Assembly (NCBI RefSeq): GCF_028368995.1
Contig: NZ_JAQNDL010000003.1
Coordinates: forward strand, 1,922,001 to 1,986,000
Reading direction: 5' to 3'
Length of the DNA: 64,000 nucleotides
Source of the DNA: Nannocystis bainbridge
Lineage (GTDB): Bacteria > Myxococcota_A > Polyangia > Nannocystales > Nannocystaceae
In this document: one piece after another, positions 25,196 through 35,764 of the stretch
Layout of the letters: each line of letters starts with the position of its first letter
Position numbering within the stretch: the first letter of the stretch is position 1
Notes under the pieces: generated by a model
Databases searched by the model: none
Seen by the model: only the letters and a program-made list of their open reading frames with translations
What the model was told of the DNA's origin: nothing
Made by a program: the position numbers and the translations under genes

Positions 25196-25412
25196 CCACA
25201 TGTCTCTCAGGGCATGACCTCGAGGACGGGTCTATCGTCGAGCGCACCACGCCCCGGGTCACCGGGCGACGCCGTCACTGAAACCTGCCCCCATGAACAT
25301 GTCCTAAAGGTCATGAATAGAATCGCCCTGCGGCTCGCCGGGTCTCGACCTCGCAATGGCATCACTGTTAGATAACCCAAAAGACATATCTTCAAAGACA
25401 TGTCCCGAGGAC
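25196..25412. repeat. Three dispersed palindrome-family copies
   Basis: Copies at ~25198-25222 (ACATGTCTCTCAGGGCATGAC), ~25290-25316 (CATGAACATGTCCTAAAGGTCATG) and ~25382-25412 (GACATATCTTCAAAGACATGTC). The arms are less perfect than elsewhere. They occupy the 365-base gap just downstream of the Ser/Thr kinase stop. No gene seen in this gap. Confidence 0.65.
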
Positions 25413-25416
25413 CCTC

Positions 25417-28227
<2,811 letters not shown>

Positions 28228-28241
28228 GCCGGCCAGCGGCT

Positions 28242-28269
28242 TATACCCCGGCGCCCGGGCAGCGTGTAG
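28242..28269. promoter_or_regulatory. 28-base block shared with the sigma-factor promoter region
   Basis: The block begins TATACCCCGGCG and ends GCGTGTAG on the plus strand. It matches 31506-31533 at 27 of 28 positions. It contains a near-palindrome (CCGGCGCCCGG). Here it lies 14 bases upstream of the kinase GTG, in the opposite orientation relative to the gene compared with the sigma-factor copy. Either a shared operator or a trace of segmental duplication. Confidence 0.6.
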
Positions 28270-28415
28270 CCGCGTCGTCGTCGTCCGGGCCCGGCCGCGA
28301 GGCGCGAGCTCGGCGTCGAGGAACGGCTTGCGGTCGAAGCGCGCGGCGAAGCTGGCGAAGAAGGCCGGGTCGATCGCCAGGGTCGCTCCGGCCCAGCGCC
28401 CGCCCCCGGCCTGCT
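28270..28415 (-). pseudogene. Relic of a DUF4240-like gene 3' end
   Basis: On the minus strand this reads AGGGRW, then DPAFFASFAARFDRKPFLD, matching the C-terminal ~45 residues of the DUF4240-like protein at 31.0-31.5 kb (AGGGRWTG..., FFNSYAARFDRKQFLE). No start and no upstream domain remain, and the end reads into Arg/Thr codons instead of the acidic DDDED tail. It directly joins the shared 28-base block, as if a duplicated segment lost its middle. Confidence 0.7.
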
Positions 28416-28427
28416 GCCCTCACACGG

Positions 28428-29696
28428 CTAGCGGGTGTCAGGCACCTCCTGCACCCAATGAAAGCCGCGCATCAAGATGTACGCGTGCTCGGTGTCGCGG
28501 CGGCGGAGGTGAATCGTCGCGCGCCCGGGGCCAGGCGGGCCGGTGAGCACCAGCTCGTCGCTCGCCAGGCGGGCGACTGCGAGGACCCGCGGAGGCTCGG
28601 AGACGTCGAGGCGCGTGAGGGTGAGCGTATCGTTGGCCGCGTCGTGCTCGAGGCTGAATCGCCGGCGTTCACCATTCGCGGTGTGCACCATGGCCATCCC
28701 CGGGTGGGCGACCAGGAGTCGTCGCCAGCGCAGTTCGCCGGGCTGCGGTTCGCCCTCGAGCTCGAATTGGTCGACATCCCAGACGCCGTGGAAGGCGGGC
28801 CTGTCGTCGGCTCTGGCCAGCCGCGCGGCGCGCTGCTGCCATTGTTCGACGCCCCACCACGAGACGAGCAGGACGAAGCCCGCCTTGGCCACCACGCGGG
28901 CGATTCCCAGACCACGCCCGAGGCGCGGGGCGCTGTGATCGACGGGGTCGGTGCCGCGATTGCGCACGAACACGTCGAGGATCCGGCGCACGTCGGGCGC
29001 CGCCAGGAATACGGCCGAGAGCAGGAAGAACGACGAGTAGATCTTCACCGGCACGTCGAAGCAGAAGTTCATCATCGCCACGTTCGCCAGGACGCCGATG
29101 AGGATGAGCGCGCCGAGGGTTGTGGTGCGGCGGGACAGCAGGAGGACGGCGCCCATGACCTCGGCGAGCCCGGCGAAGGCCTGATAGGTCGGCGAGAAGC
29201 CCATGAAGGTCCACAGCAGGCCGGCCGGCGACGAGTCGGCGTAGGTCCGCTCCAGCATGAGCGGATCCAGCGCCATCTGACGGCCGAACACCTTGATGAG
29301 CCCGTACGAGAACATGTGCTGGGCCAGCGAATAGCGCACGATGATGCGAAACCACCCGAGAATGGTGTCGTACGTCGATTGCCGGCGTACGTACGCGGCG
29401 CAGCCGATGGCCCCGACCGCAGCGATCACGAGGTACCAGAACTCCTGCACGTAATTCCAGGTCATGTCGCTGCTACCGGCAGGCATGGTGGAGATCGGCC
29501 CCTCGATCCCGAAGACCGCGTTGCCCAGCGTCGGCATGAGCGCCGACCATAATTGAATCCACCCCATCGCCAGCAGTTCGCCGACCCGCGGGACCTCGAA
29601 TACCAGCAGCGGGATACCGTTGAGGCACAAAAAAAGCCCGAGGAAGATGACCCCGAGCCGTACTCCCAGCCTCCAGCGCATCGCTTCACTGTCCAT
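28428..29696 (-). CDS. Polytopic membrane protein, DoxX-like core
   Basis: 422 residues from ATG 29696, chosen because a hydrophobic segment starts soon after. About eight membrane segments within the first ~300 residues. Features such as FMGFSPTYQAFAGLAEVMGAVLLL and SYGLIKVFG resemble DoxX/SURF4-type four-helix proteins. The last ~120 residues are a soluble beta-rich domain (ELEGEPQPGELRWRRLLV, NDTLTLTRLDVSE). Function unknown; DoxX-like proteins are linked to redox processes, but no Cys pair is seen. Confidence 0.65.
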   Translation of the reverse strand: MDSEAMRWRLGVRLGVIFLGLFLCLNGIPLLVFEVPRVGELLAMGWIQLWSALMPTLGNAVFGIEGPISTMPAGSSDMTWNYVQEFWYLVIAAVGAIGCAAYVRRQSTYDTILGWFRIIVRYSLAQHMFSYGLIKVFGRQMALDPLMLERTYADSSPAGLLWTFMGFSPTYQAFAGLAEVMGAVLLLSRRTTTLGALILIGVLANVAMMNFCFDVPVKIYSSFFLLSAVFLAAPDVRRILDVFVRNRGTDPVDHSAPRLGRGLGIARVVAKAGFVLLVSWWGVEQWQQRAARLARADDRPAFHGVWDVDQFELEGEPQPGELRWRRLLVAHPGMAMVHTANGERRRFSLEHDAANDTLTLTRLDVSEPPRVLAVARLASDELVLTGPPGPGRATIHLRRRDTEHAYILMRGFHWVQEVPDTR

Positions 29697-30247
29697 CCAG
29701 TCTGCTCCTCGAGCCAGCCGACAGCGCACGGACAGGAAAGTTCCCGGGGTTGGCGCGCGTCAGGGATGGACGCTCGTGGCTGCGCCGGGGCCGACGCGCG
29801 CGGCGGGCTCGGGGCCGATTCGGCCCGGAGGACCGAGCAACGCATCACGTATGTATCAGGGCGTGAGGCGGCGCGCTCGGCGGGAGCCAGGACACAGCTG
29901 GCAGAGCGCGGCTTGCGCTGCCCCCCCCTGCGAGCCAGATCGGCGCCATCGCCGAACAGTCACACATGGCCGCACAATGTCGATCAGAAGTTCAAATTGT
30001 GATGGAGATCAAACATGCGTGGGCATCTTCCACGAAGATGATATTGCACAGAGAGGCGCGACGAGCGGCATCTCTCAGGACCGGGACAAAGATGAGATTG
30101 CACGCCATGCTCCATTAGCATGACAGGCATCCGTAGGGCCAGCGCCATACCCGCCGCGCCCTTGATCGACCGTGACGCCGAGGATTCCAGTAGACATCTC
30201 GGAAGGGGGATGCACCATGAGATGGAATCATTGGAAAGGAAGACACA
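29697..30247. other. Gap of ~550 bases, possible gene debris
   Basis: No complete gene. From ~29980 base composition becomes less GC-rich than the surroundings. Two direct copies of AAGATGAKATTGCAC (~30037 and ~30090) lie in a frame reading HEDDIAQRG and RDKDEIARHA, perhaps debris of a small gene similar in character to the downstream secreted protein. A clear purine site (GGAAAGGAAG) precedes the next ATG. Confidence 0.35.
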
Positions 30248-30655
30248 ATGTTGAAGACGCTCTCAGTTTCAGCTCTCTTTGCGCTCACCTTGTCGGGAAC
30301 GCCATCTACCGCTGTCGGGCCGGGCTCGCCGCAGGCGAGTAGGAGTGATGAATTTGTTTGTTTGTCTGATGCCACCGTGCACGGAGAGATCGAAGCATTC
30401 ATGGACTATTTGGAAGGGGAGGTGGATGTGCCTCCGACGGATCCCTTGCCGCTGTACTGCCTCGCCAAATGCGTAGGGCCTCACGCGAGCACCCAATTCA
30501 GACCGATCGCCGGACCTACCACCCCTGAGAAGATCGTGAAAGAATATCCTTACGTGGACCCGTACAAATGGTGTGACTACGTGGCAGAAAAGACCTGCGC
30601 GCAACTGGGCGCGGACGTCGGAGTCGGTGAATCGTGTTTTGGCTCCCGCCTCTGA
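30248..30655 (+). CDS. Small secreted Cys-containing protein
   Basis: 135 residues. Signal peptide ~1-22 (LSVSALFALTLSGTPSTA), then a mature domain with six Cys (CLSD, YCLAKC, WCDY, TCAQ, SCFG) that could form three disulphides. Strong ribosome site GGAAAGGAAG. Codon use is visibly less GC3-biased than the neighbours, suggesting recent acquisition or relaxed selection. No family recognised; a secreted effector, inhibitor or bacteriocin-like role is possible but unproven. Confidence 0.7.
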   Translation: MLKTLSVSALFALTLSGTPSTAVGPGSPQASRSDEFVCLSDATVHGEIEAFMDYLEGEVDVPPTDPLPLYCLAKCVGPHASTQFRPIAGPTTPEKIVKEYPYVDPYKWCDYVAEKTCAQLGADVGVGESCFGSRL

Positions 30656-30999
30656 GCTTGCGAGCGCTCGCCGAGGCTCTGCGTCAGGCGCGGTTCGTCT
30701 GTCGTCCGACCTGGGCTCGGCGAGCTGCGGGGACCCGGTCGGCGACTCGGGCACCGGGCCCGCATGAAGCCCCCAGCACCAGGCGGATCGCGGGCTTCGC
30801 GACGCGCATCGAGGTCGGGACCTCATGCTGCAGCAGCAGTCGACGAGCGCGAGGTCTTCTTCCCCCTGCGGCCCCCTGAGCGTGAGCATGGAGGCACTCG
30901 AGCGACTCGACAGCCGCATCAAGGCCCCCAAGGGCCAGATGTATCGGTTGTTGAGCTTGCTCGACGCGGTGACCCGCCATGTCGCGGATCGCCGCGGCG
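30656..30999. other. Gap of ~340 bases without a recognised gene
   Basis: Several short frames exist on both strands (for example RLDSRIKAPKGQMYRLLSLLD on the plus strand near 30900) but none has a start site, family match or consistent composition. It may contain debris of a decayed gene. Confidence 0.3.
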
Positions 31000-31470
31000 C
31001 TACGCGTCCTCGTCGTCGTCCGGCACGCGGGACGCGAGCTCGTCCTCGACGGCCTCGAGGAACTGCTTGCGATCGAAGCGCGCGGCGTAGCTGTTGAAGA
31101 AGGCCGGGCCGATCGCCGGGGTCTTTCCGGTCCAGCGCCCGCCCCCGGCCTGCCGCTCGGCCCCGGACTCGCGCCACATCGCCGCCAGCGCCTCGTCGTC
31201 GCCGCCGCGGGCCCGCGACCAGTAGTCGTGGCCCTGACCGACGACCCAATCGGTCAAGTCCTCGCAGCTGTCCTCGGACAGGCAGCCGTCCAGCTCGGGG
31301 ACGAACGGGCCCTCCCACTTCGCGCGCACCTCGGCGCTGGCGTCCACGACATCGGCGTAGAGCACGACGAGCAGATCCTCGTCCAGCTCGGCGACGAGGG
31401 CGTGGAACCGGGCCGGGTCGGGCATGCTGGCGTCGAGCAGGTCCCACAGGCGCGCGTAAGCACGGGTCAT
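31000..31470 (-). CDS. DUF4240-like protein
   Basis: 156 residues. The pattern FHALVAELDEDLLVVLYADV, a Cys/Asp segment (CLSEDSCEDLTDWVVGQGHDYW) and DDEALAAMW matches the DUF4240 layout (helix, then 'DDF..WL.GQG...Y..A' ). The C-terminal ~50 residues (FFNSYAARFDRKQFLE, acidic DDDED end) are shared with the relic at 28.3 kb. Family function unknown; often found scattered in actinobacterial and myxobacterial genomes. Divergent from the sigma factor with 75 bases between starts. Confidence 0.7.
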   Translation of the reverse strand: MTRAYARLWDLLDASMPDPARFHALVAELDEDLLVVLYADVVDASAEVRAKWEGPFVPELDGCLSEDSCEDLTDWVVGQGHDYWSRARGGDDEALAAMWRESGAERQAGGGRWTGKTPAIGPAFFNSYAARFDRKQFLEAVEDELASRVPDDDEDA

Positions 31471-31505
31471 GGCGCCGGGAGTATCACGACGCGCGGCGCG
31501 GCGCG

Positions 31506-31533
31506 TATACCCCGGCGCCCGGGCGGCGTGTAG
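31506..31533. promoter_or_regulatory. 28-base block upstream of sigma factor
   Basis: Second copy of the block at 28242-28269 (27/28 match). It lies in the 75-base region between the divergent DUF4240-like and sigma-factor genes, ending 12 bases before the sigma ATG. The GC-rich near-palindromic core could be an operator; the position also fits a leader region. Confidence 0.55.
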
Positions 31534-31545
31534 CATCCGCCTGCC

Positions 31546-32430
31546 ATGTCCGGGGCCCTCGAGCTGCTGTCCGCCCGCTGGGGCGAGCTTCCGCCGCCGC
31601 TGCGCGAGCGGACCGACGCGGCCGCGCTGGCGAGCGCGTGGCAGGCGATCGCGGCGGCCTGGCCGGGGTTCGCCGCCGACCCGCCGGCGTTCTTCGCCCG
31701 CGTGGCCCCGCGCCTGGCCCCGGACTGCGACATCGCGGCGGTGGCCTGGGCCGACCTGGCGCTCGCCGACGCCTGCCTGCGCGCCCTCCCGGGCGCCCTG
31801 GCGGCCTTCGAGGCGGCCCACGGCGAGGCCCTCGACGCGGCCCTGCAGGCGGTGGGCATCGGCGCCGACGCGCGGGCCGAGGCCCGCCAGCGCCTCCGCC
31901 TGCGCCTGCTGGTCCGCGAGACCGAAGCTCCGCCGCGCCTGGCCAGCTACTCCGGCCGCGGCCCGCTGCGCGCGTGGCTGCGGGTGGCGACGGTGCGCGA
32001 GGCCTTGATGCTGGTCCGCTCGGCCCGCCGCCGCGCCGCCCACGAGATCGAGGACGACGGCGAGCTGCTCGAGCAGGCCGCGGTGGTCGACGATCCGGAG
32101 ATCGTGCTGCTGCGCGAGCGCTGCCGCGAGGAGCTGCGCGCGGCCCTGCGCGCCGCCGTGGCCGCGCTCGACAGCCGCGACCGCACGCTGCTGCGCCTGG
32201 CGCTGCGCGACCGCCTGACCGTCGACCAACTCGGCGCGCTGTTCCACGTCCACCGCTCGACCGCGGCCCGCTGGCTGCGCGCGGTGCAGGCCAAGCTGCA
32301 CGCCGACACCCGCGCCGAGCTGGCCCGCACGCTCCGCCTCGAAGGCGCCGAGATCGAGTCCCTCATCCGCGCGATCGGCAGCCGCATCGACATGAGCCTG
32401 GCCGGCTCGCTCGAGCCGACCATCGCCTGA
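31546..32430 (+). CDS. Myxobacterial-type sigma-70 factor
   Basis: 294 residues. The N-terminal ~110 residues are specific to the myxobacterial group (Sig-70_gmx1 type). Region 2-like sequence is at ~125-175 (LASYSGRGPLRAWLRVATVREAL) and region 4 at ~205-265 (LDSRDRTLLRLALRDRLTVDQLGALFHVHRSTAARWL, the HTH). It directs RNA polymerase to a specialised promoter set. In this lineage such sigmas often pair with kinases bearing zinc-finger N-termini; the kinase 3 kb away shares an upstream motif. Its last codons are included in the downstream tandem duplication. Confidence 0.88.
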   Translation: MSGALELLSARWGELPPPLRERTDAAALASAWQAIAAAWPGFAADPPAFFARVAPRLAPDCDIAAVAWADLALADACLRALPGALAAFEAAHGEALDAALQAVGIGADARAEARQRLRLRLLVRETEAPPRLASYSGRGPLRAWLRVATVREALMLVRSARRRAAHEIEDDGELLEQAAVVDDPEIVLLRERCREELRAALRAAVAALDSRDRTLLRLALRDRLTVDQLGALFHVHRSTAARWLRAVQAKLHADTRAELARTLRLEGAEIESLIRAIGSRIDMSLAGSLEPTIA

Positions 32431-32548
32431 ATTGTCCTCATGGAAACTTCGGACATGCCCCAAGGGACATATCCGACGCGCCATCCATCGCCTGAACGAC
32501 TCTCATGAGCTTTGGACATGCCCCAAGGGACATGTCCGAATCGCCATC
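32421..32548. repeat. Two-copy tandem duplication spanning the sigma-factor stop
   Basis: Unit 1 (32421-32485, 65 bases) and unit 2 (32486-32548, 63 bases) both start CATCGCCTGA and end CGCCATC. Each holds the palindrome-family element GGACATGCCCCAAGGGACAT(A/G)TCC. Unit 1 begins with the last codons and stop of the sigma-factor gene, so unit 2 duplicates the gene's tail. Convergent junction; hairpins probably terminate both sides. Confidence 0.85.
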
Positions 32549-32649
32549 TTTGATGACTCCCGATTCCGATGATTCAGGACATCGGCGATGCGACCGACCC
32601 GGCACCGCGCCGGCCCGCCGGGACACAAAACATCAAAGTCGACGGGCGT

Positions 32650-33774
32650 TCAATCGCCGAGCGCCATGTCGATCTGCGCCAGCGCGACCGCCATCGCTGC
32701 CTTCTGGGCGGCCAGGTTGCCCGCCGCCGTCCCGCCGTCGGCCTTGGCTCCGGCGCTGTCGAACGAGTGGCCGGCGTTCGGGTAGACCGTGATGTCGTAG
32801 AGGTTCGGCACCTTCTGCTTGCTCGCCACCTGCCCCGCCTGGATCTCCCGCGAGCCGGCGCCGTGCTCGGTGCTACAGTGCTCGACCAGCGAATCCTCGC
32901 TGCCGTGGAGGATGAACAGCGGCGCGGTCGGCAGGTACTTGTTCTCGACGGCCACCTTGGTGCTGGTCGAGAGCGGCACCGTGCCGTCGAAGCCGCAGCC
33001 CGGGTAGTACGCGATCCCGACCTTGAAGTCCGGCCGCCCCGGCTTCACGTCCGGCACCGGGATGTCGACCGTGTTCGCCTTGGTCTCGCGGAAGTACTGC
33101 AGCGCGTGCTCGATCTGCCAGTGCAGCCCCAGCATCGTCATCGTCCCGCCCTGCGAGAAGCCGAGCAGGCCCATGCGGTCGCAGTCGACCTCGGGCCGGT
33201 CGCACAGGTAGCGCGTCGCGGCGTCGAGGTCGTAGATCCGGCCCAGGATCTGCTCGGTGTTCTCGTCGAAGGTCTTGGGCATCTTGCTGGCCTGGGAGTG
33301 CTTGTCGCAGAACCCGCGGGCCGAGTAGCTCGACGGCAGCAGCACTGTGTAACCCAGCTTGGCCAGGCGGTCCGACCAGGCGGTGAATTGCGACTCCATC
33401 TGCTCGCTGCACGGGGCGGCCTTGGTCTTGCCGTCCTTGAGCAGGCCGCCGGAGCCGTGCAGCACCATCATCGCCGGCTTCTGGCCGACCGCCTTGGACC
33501 ACTTCGGCCGCACCAACTTGGCCGGGATCGCCAGGCCCTGCGCGTGCAGCGATTTGGGGATCGTGACATCGAGGACCTCTACCCCGACGACCGTGGCGCC
33601 GCCGAGGTCGGCCTCGCCGCCACTGTCGCCGCCACCCCCCAATTCGGAGGACAGCTCCAGGTGATGCCATTCCTGCGACTCGACCGCGTCAGGCCCGTAC
33701 GCCTCCTCGTCGCAGCCGACCGCGAGCACAGCCACGCACATCGTCGTCTTCGCCAGGGTCCTTGCGTGAATCAT
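32650..33774 (-). CDS. Lipoprotein dienelactone-hydrolase-family enzyme
   Basis: 374 residues. Lipobox LAVGC (Cys21) followed by an acidic Gly-rich linker. Alpha/beta hydrolase domain: PAMMVLHGSGGLL (oxyanion), nucleophile in GFSQGG, acid in LHGSEDSLVEH, late His in NAGHSFDSAG. This is the DLH order. Substrate unknown. Probably anchored at the periplasmic or outer face. Its promoter lies in the 870-base gap upstream. Confidence 0.82.
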   Translation of the reverse strand: MIHARTLAKTTMCVAVLAVGCDEEAYGPDAVESQEWHHLELSSELGGGGDSGGEADLGGATVVGVEVLDVTIPKSLHAQGLAIPAKLVRPKWSKAVGQKPAMMVLHGSGGLLKDGKTKAAPCSEQMESQFTAWSDRLAKLGYTVLLPSSYSARGFCDKHSQASKMPKTFDENTEQILGRIYDLDAATRYLCDRPEVDCDRMGLLGFSQGGTMTMLGLHWQIEHALQYFRETKANTVDIPVPDVKPGRPDFKVGIAYYPGCGFDGTVPLSTSTKVAVENKYLPTAPLFILHGSEDSLVEHCSTEHGAGSREIQAGQVASKQKVPNLYDITVYPNAGHSFDSAGAKADGGTAAGNLAAQKAAMAVALAQIDMALGD

Positions 33775-33872
33775 CGTCAGACACCTCCTCGTCCGACAAT
33801 CTCGTCACCTCAAGAACACGTCAATGCTGCGTGTCGACCGCCTTCGCAATTACGACCCTGGCGCCGATTGCA

Positions 33873-33910
33873 CATATGTCCCAAGGGACATGCCCTTCGG
33901 GGCATGTCAT
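33873..33910. repeat. Palindrome-family double hairpin with TTCG tetraloop
   Basis: Hairpin A: ATGTCCC (33876-33882), AA, GGGACAT (33885-33891). Hairpin B: GACATGCCC (33887-33895), loop TTCG, GGGCATGTC (33900-33908), perfect over nine bases. The two hairpins overlap and are mutually exclusive, so this copy could switch between two folds. It lies upstream of the hydrolase lipoprotein gene, not at a convergent junction. Confidence 0.75.
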
Positions 33911-34373
33911 GAAAGACGGGTGAGGCGTGAGCCATGTCTCCATGTGCGTGAGCGGCGGCGGTTGCCGCGCAGAGGTTCACGCAGTCTGCCTCGGAAGATG
34001 TGTCGACTTTCTCAAATCAGTGAGAAATCGCAAGATATAGGTCCCAGCGTTCAGCGGTCCGATCGTGCTTCTGCGCAACCGTCGCCGCGGCCCTGCCCCC
34101 GGCTGCAGGTCGCCCAAGCTGCTTCCTGCGCGGCCGGCCGCCTACAGCGCAGCGATCCCCGTCCAGCCGGCGCGCTCTCGCGCCTCAGAAGCTGTCTTCT
34201 TGGACCCAGGACGGGATGCCCACGCCTTGACACCTCCCCCCGGCGCGTCACGCACCAGCGACGCCGCAACGGCCGCGGATCCCCGCTCCGCACGGCGAGG
34301 CAAAGGATTGGATGCCCTCCCCTGCATCGCCCTGGAGCGCCCGGGCTCGTGCCAGCGAATCACGCGAGGGCGC
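33911..34373. other. Gap without recognised gene
   Basis: About 460 bases. Frames on both strands are Arg/Ser/Pro-rich shadows. No RNA gene, repeat-family hairpin or conserved motif is seen. Confidence 0.35.
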
Positions 34374-34634
34374 CTACGCGGACGCAGGCTCCAGCGAGGC
34401 GGCCCGATCGGCCGCCCCGTGGACCCGTGGCATACCCCGCAGCATCACCACGATGACGGCCGCGAGCAGCAGCTCGGAGACGGCGAAGCCCACCAGATAC
34501 GCGGCAGTGCCCGGCGCGCCGCTCACGGTCAGGGCCAGATCGGCGGCGTTCCATGACCAGGAGGTAGCGGGCGACGCGAAAGAAGAGCACGCGCGACGGT
34601 AATACCGTTCGGGGCGGCCGGGCGATCCGGCCAC
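34374..34634 (-). pseudogene. Possible membrane-protein fragment
   Basis: The frame encodes a convincing membrane helix and basic flank (GTAAYLVGFAVSELLLAAVIVV, then MLRGMPR) after ~35 residues of low coding character. It begins 12 bases after the end of the three-gene secreted cluster on the same strand. Only a GTG (34634) offers a start and no ribosome site is evident. It may be the C-terminal remnant of a larger membrane protein. Confidence 0.3.
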
Positions 34635-34646
34635 GAGATCGCGGCT

Positions 34647-35198
34647 TCAGCCTGGAGGCAGGGGCAGCAGCATGGCCTGCGAGAAGCGCACGCGGTCGGT
34701 GCCGTTGTTGGTGCCTTGATGCATCGTCACGTCGATCCACAGCACCACGTCGAGCATGAAGTTGGGAAATGCGTCGAGCAGGGCCTCGGACCAGGCGTCG
34801 GTGGTCGCGTTGCCGCTGAGGACATCGCCGAAGAAGGTGGCCACCGTCGAGGCGCGGTGAATCCCGTGCAGCTCGGCGAGCACCCAGGTGTTGCTGCCTC
34901 CAGCGTCGGGATCGCGGGCCATGATCCCGATCCCCGAGTGGCGCAGCCCGGTCTTGACGTTGCCGGTCATGTAGAACGGCGAGATCCGGACCGGGCACAG
35001 CAGCTCGATGTCGTCGTTCTGGACGGCGGCGCCGACCAGCCAGGAGCCGTCGACGAGCTCGGCCTTGCCGATGTCGTCGGCGTTCGCCATGCGGCAGGCG
35101 CTGGCGGGGATCGCCTCGCGGAAGGTCTCCGACGCGGCGGCCGGACCGGGGGTGAATGCAATCGTGGCAGCGATGAATGGCAGGATCGTCTTGTACAT
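34647..35198 (-). CDS. Secreted protein, third member of a paralogous trio
   Basis: 183 residues. Signal peptide ~1-22 ending AAA. The mature part follows the trio's pattern: an early Cys (IPASACRMAN), a lone tryptophan strand (DGSWLVGAAVQND), a second Cys before Pro (ELLCPVRIS) and a long beta-rich region ending with several hydrophobic strands (VVLWIDVTMH). Two Cys suggest one conserved disulphide. Function unknown. It starts 17 bases downstream of the next paralogue's stop, so the three are likely co-transcribed. Confidence 0.75.
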   Translation of the reverse strand: MYKTILPFIAATIAFTPGPAAASETFREAIPASACRMANADDIGKAELVDGSWLVGAAVQNDDIELLCPVRISPFYMTGNVKTGLRHSGIGIMARDPDAGGSNTWVLAELHGIHRASTVATFFGDVLSGNATTDAWSEALLDAFPNFMLDVVLWIDVTMHQGTNNGTDRVRFSQAMLLPLPPG

Positions 35199-35214
35199 GG
35201 TGGAGCTCCGGCGA

Positions 35215-35757
35215 TCACTGGGGCGACGGCTGGAAATCGAGGCCGACGAACGCCGGCGTCGCGGTGGCGGTGGTGTCGCGCTGGAGCGTGACCTCGACGT
35301 GGTAGGTGAAGAGGAGGAAGGAGGCGGTGTGGTTGACGAAGAGCATCGTGCGGATGAAGAAATTGTCGACGAAATCATCCGAGTCGACGACGCCGCCGGT
35401 CACCAGCGAGTCGACGGTGCTGGTCCGCGAGCGCCGCAGCAGGTCGGCGCGCACGAACGAGCTGGCGCCGTCGCCGTCGGGATCGTGGTACCACAGGCGG
35501 AACGAGGCGATATTGACCGAATCGGCCTGGGCGTCCGGACGCGACAGGTGAAGCGGGCAGAACAGCCGGGCCTCGCCGGAGTGGCCGGTGGCGAATGTCC
35601 ACACGCCGTTGGTGAGCTTGAGCTTGGCCGCGTCGGTCGAATTGCGCGGCTGGCAGGCGGGCGCGGGGATGCGGAGGTCGAACCAGGTGGCAGCGCTGGC
35701 GACGGTCGGGACGAGGGCGGCGCTCAGGGCCAGGAGAGTCGGGTAAAGGCGCTTCAT
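35215..35757 (-). CDS. Secreted protein, second member of the trio
   Basis: 180 residues. Signal peptide ~1-23 (LLALSAALVPTVASAA). Mature part: PAPACQPRNSTDAAKLKLTNGVWTFATGHSGEARLFCPLHLSR, with the same spacing of two Cys as its paralogues, then a Tyr/Asp segment (LWYHDPDGDGASSFVRADLLR) and beta strands. Best conserved with the first member, which shares ACQPR, TG.(S/T)GE and L.CP. Role unknown; a small exported jelly-roll-like domain is plausible. Seven bases separate it from the first member's stop. Confidence 0.75.
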   Translation of the reverse strand: MKRLYPTLLALSAALVPTVASAATWFDLRIPAPACQPRNSTDAAKLKLTNGVWTFATGHSGEARLFCPLHLSRPDAQADSVNIASFRLWYHDPDGDGASSFVRADLLRRSRTSTVDSLVTGGVVDSDDFVDNFFIRTMLFVNHTASFLLFTYHVEVTLQRDTTATATPAFVGLDFQPSPQ

Positions 35758-35764
35758 GGGGTCC

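Noticed and set aside
11135..25412. Palindrome arrays as a CRISPR array
   Set aside because: Repeats are short, imperfect and hairpin-centred; spacers are not of constant length or unique, and no cas gene is visible.
30684..31097. Short ORFs as a transposase remnant
   Set aside because: No DDE or IS family motif and no terminal inverted repeats seen; left as unassigned gap.
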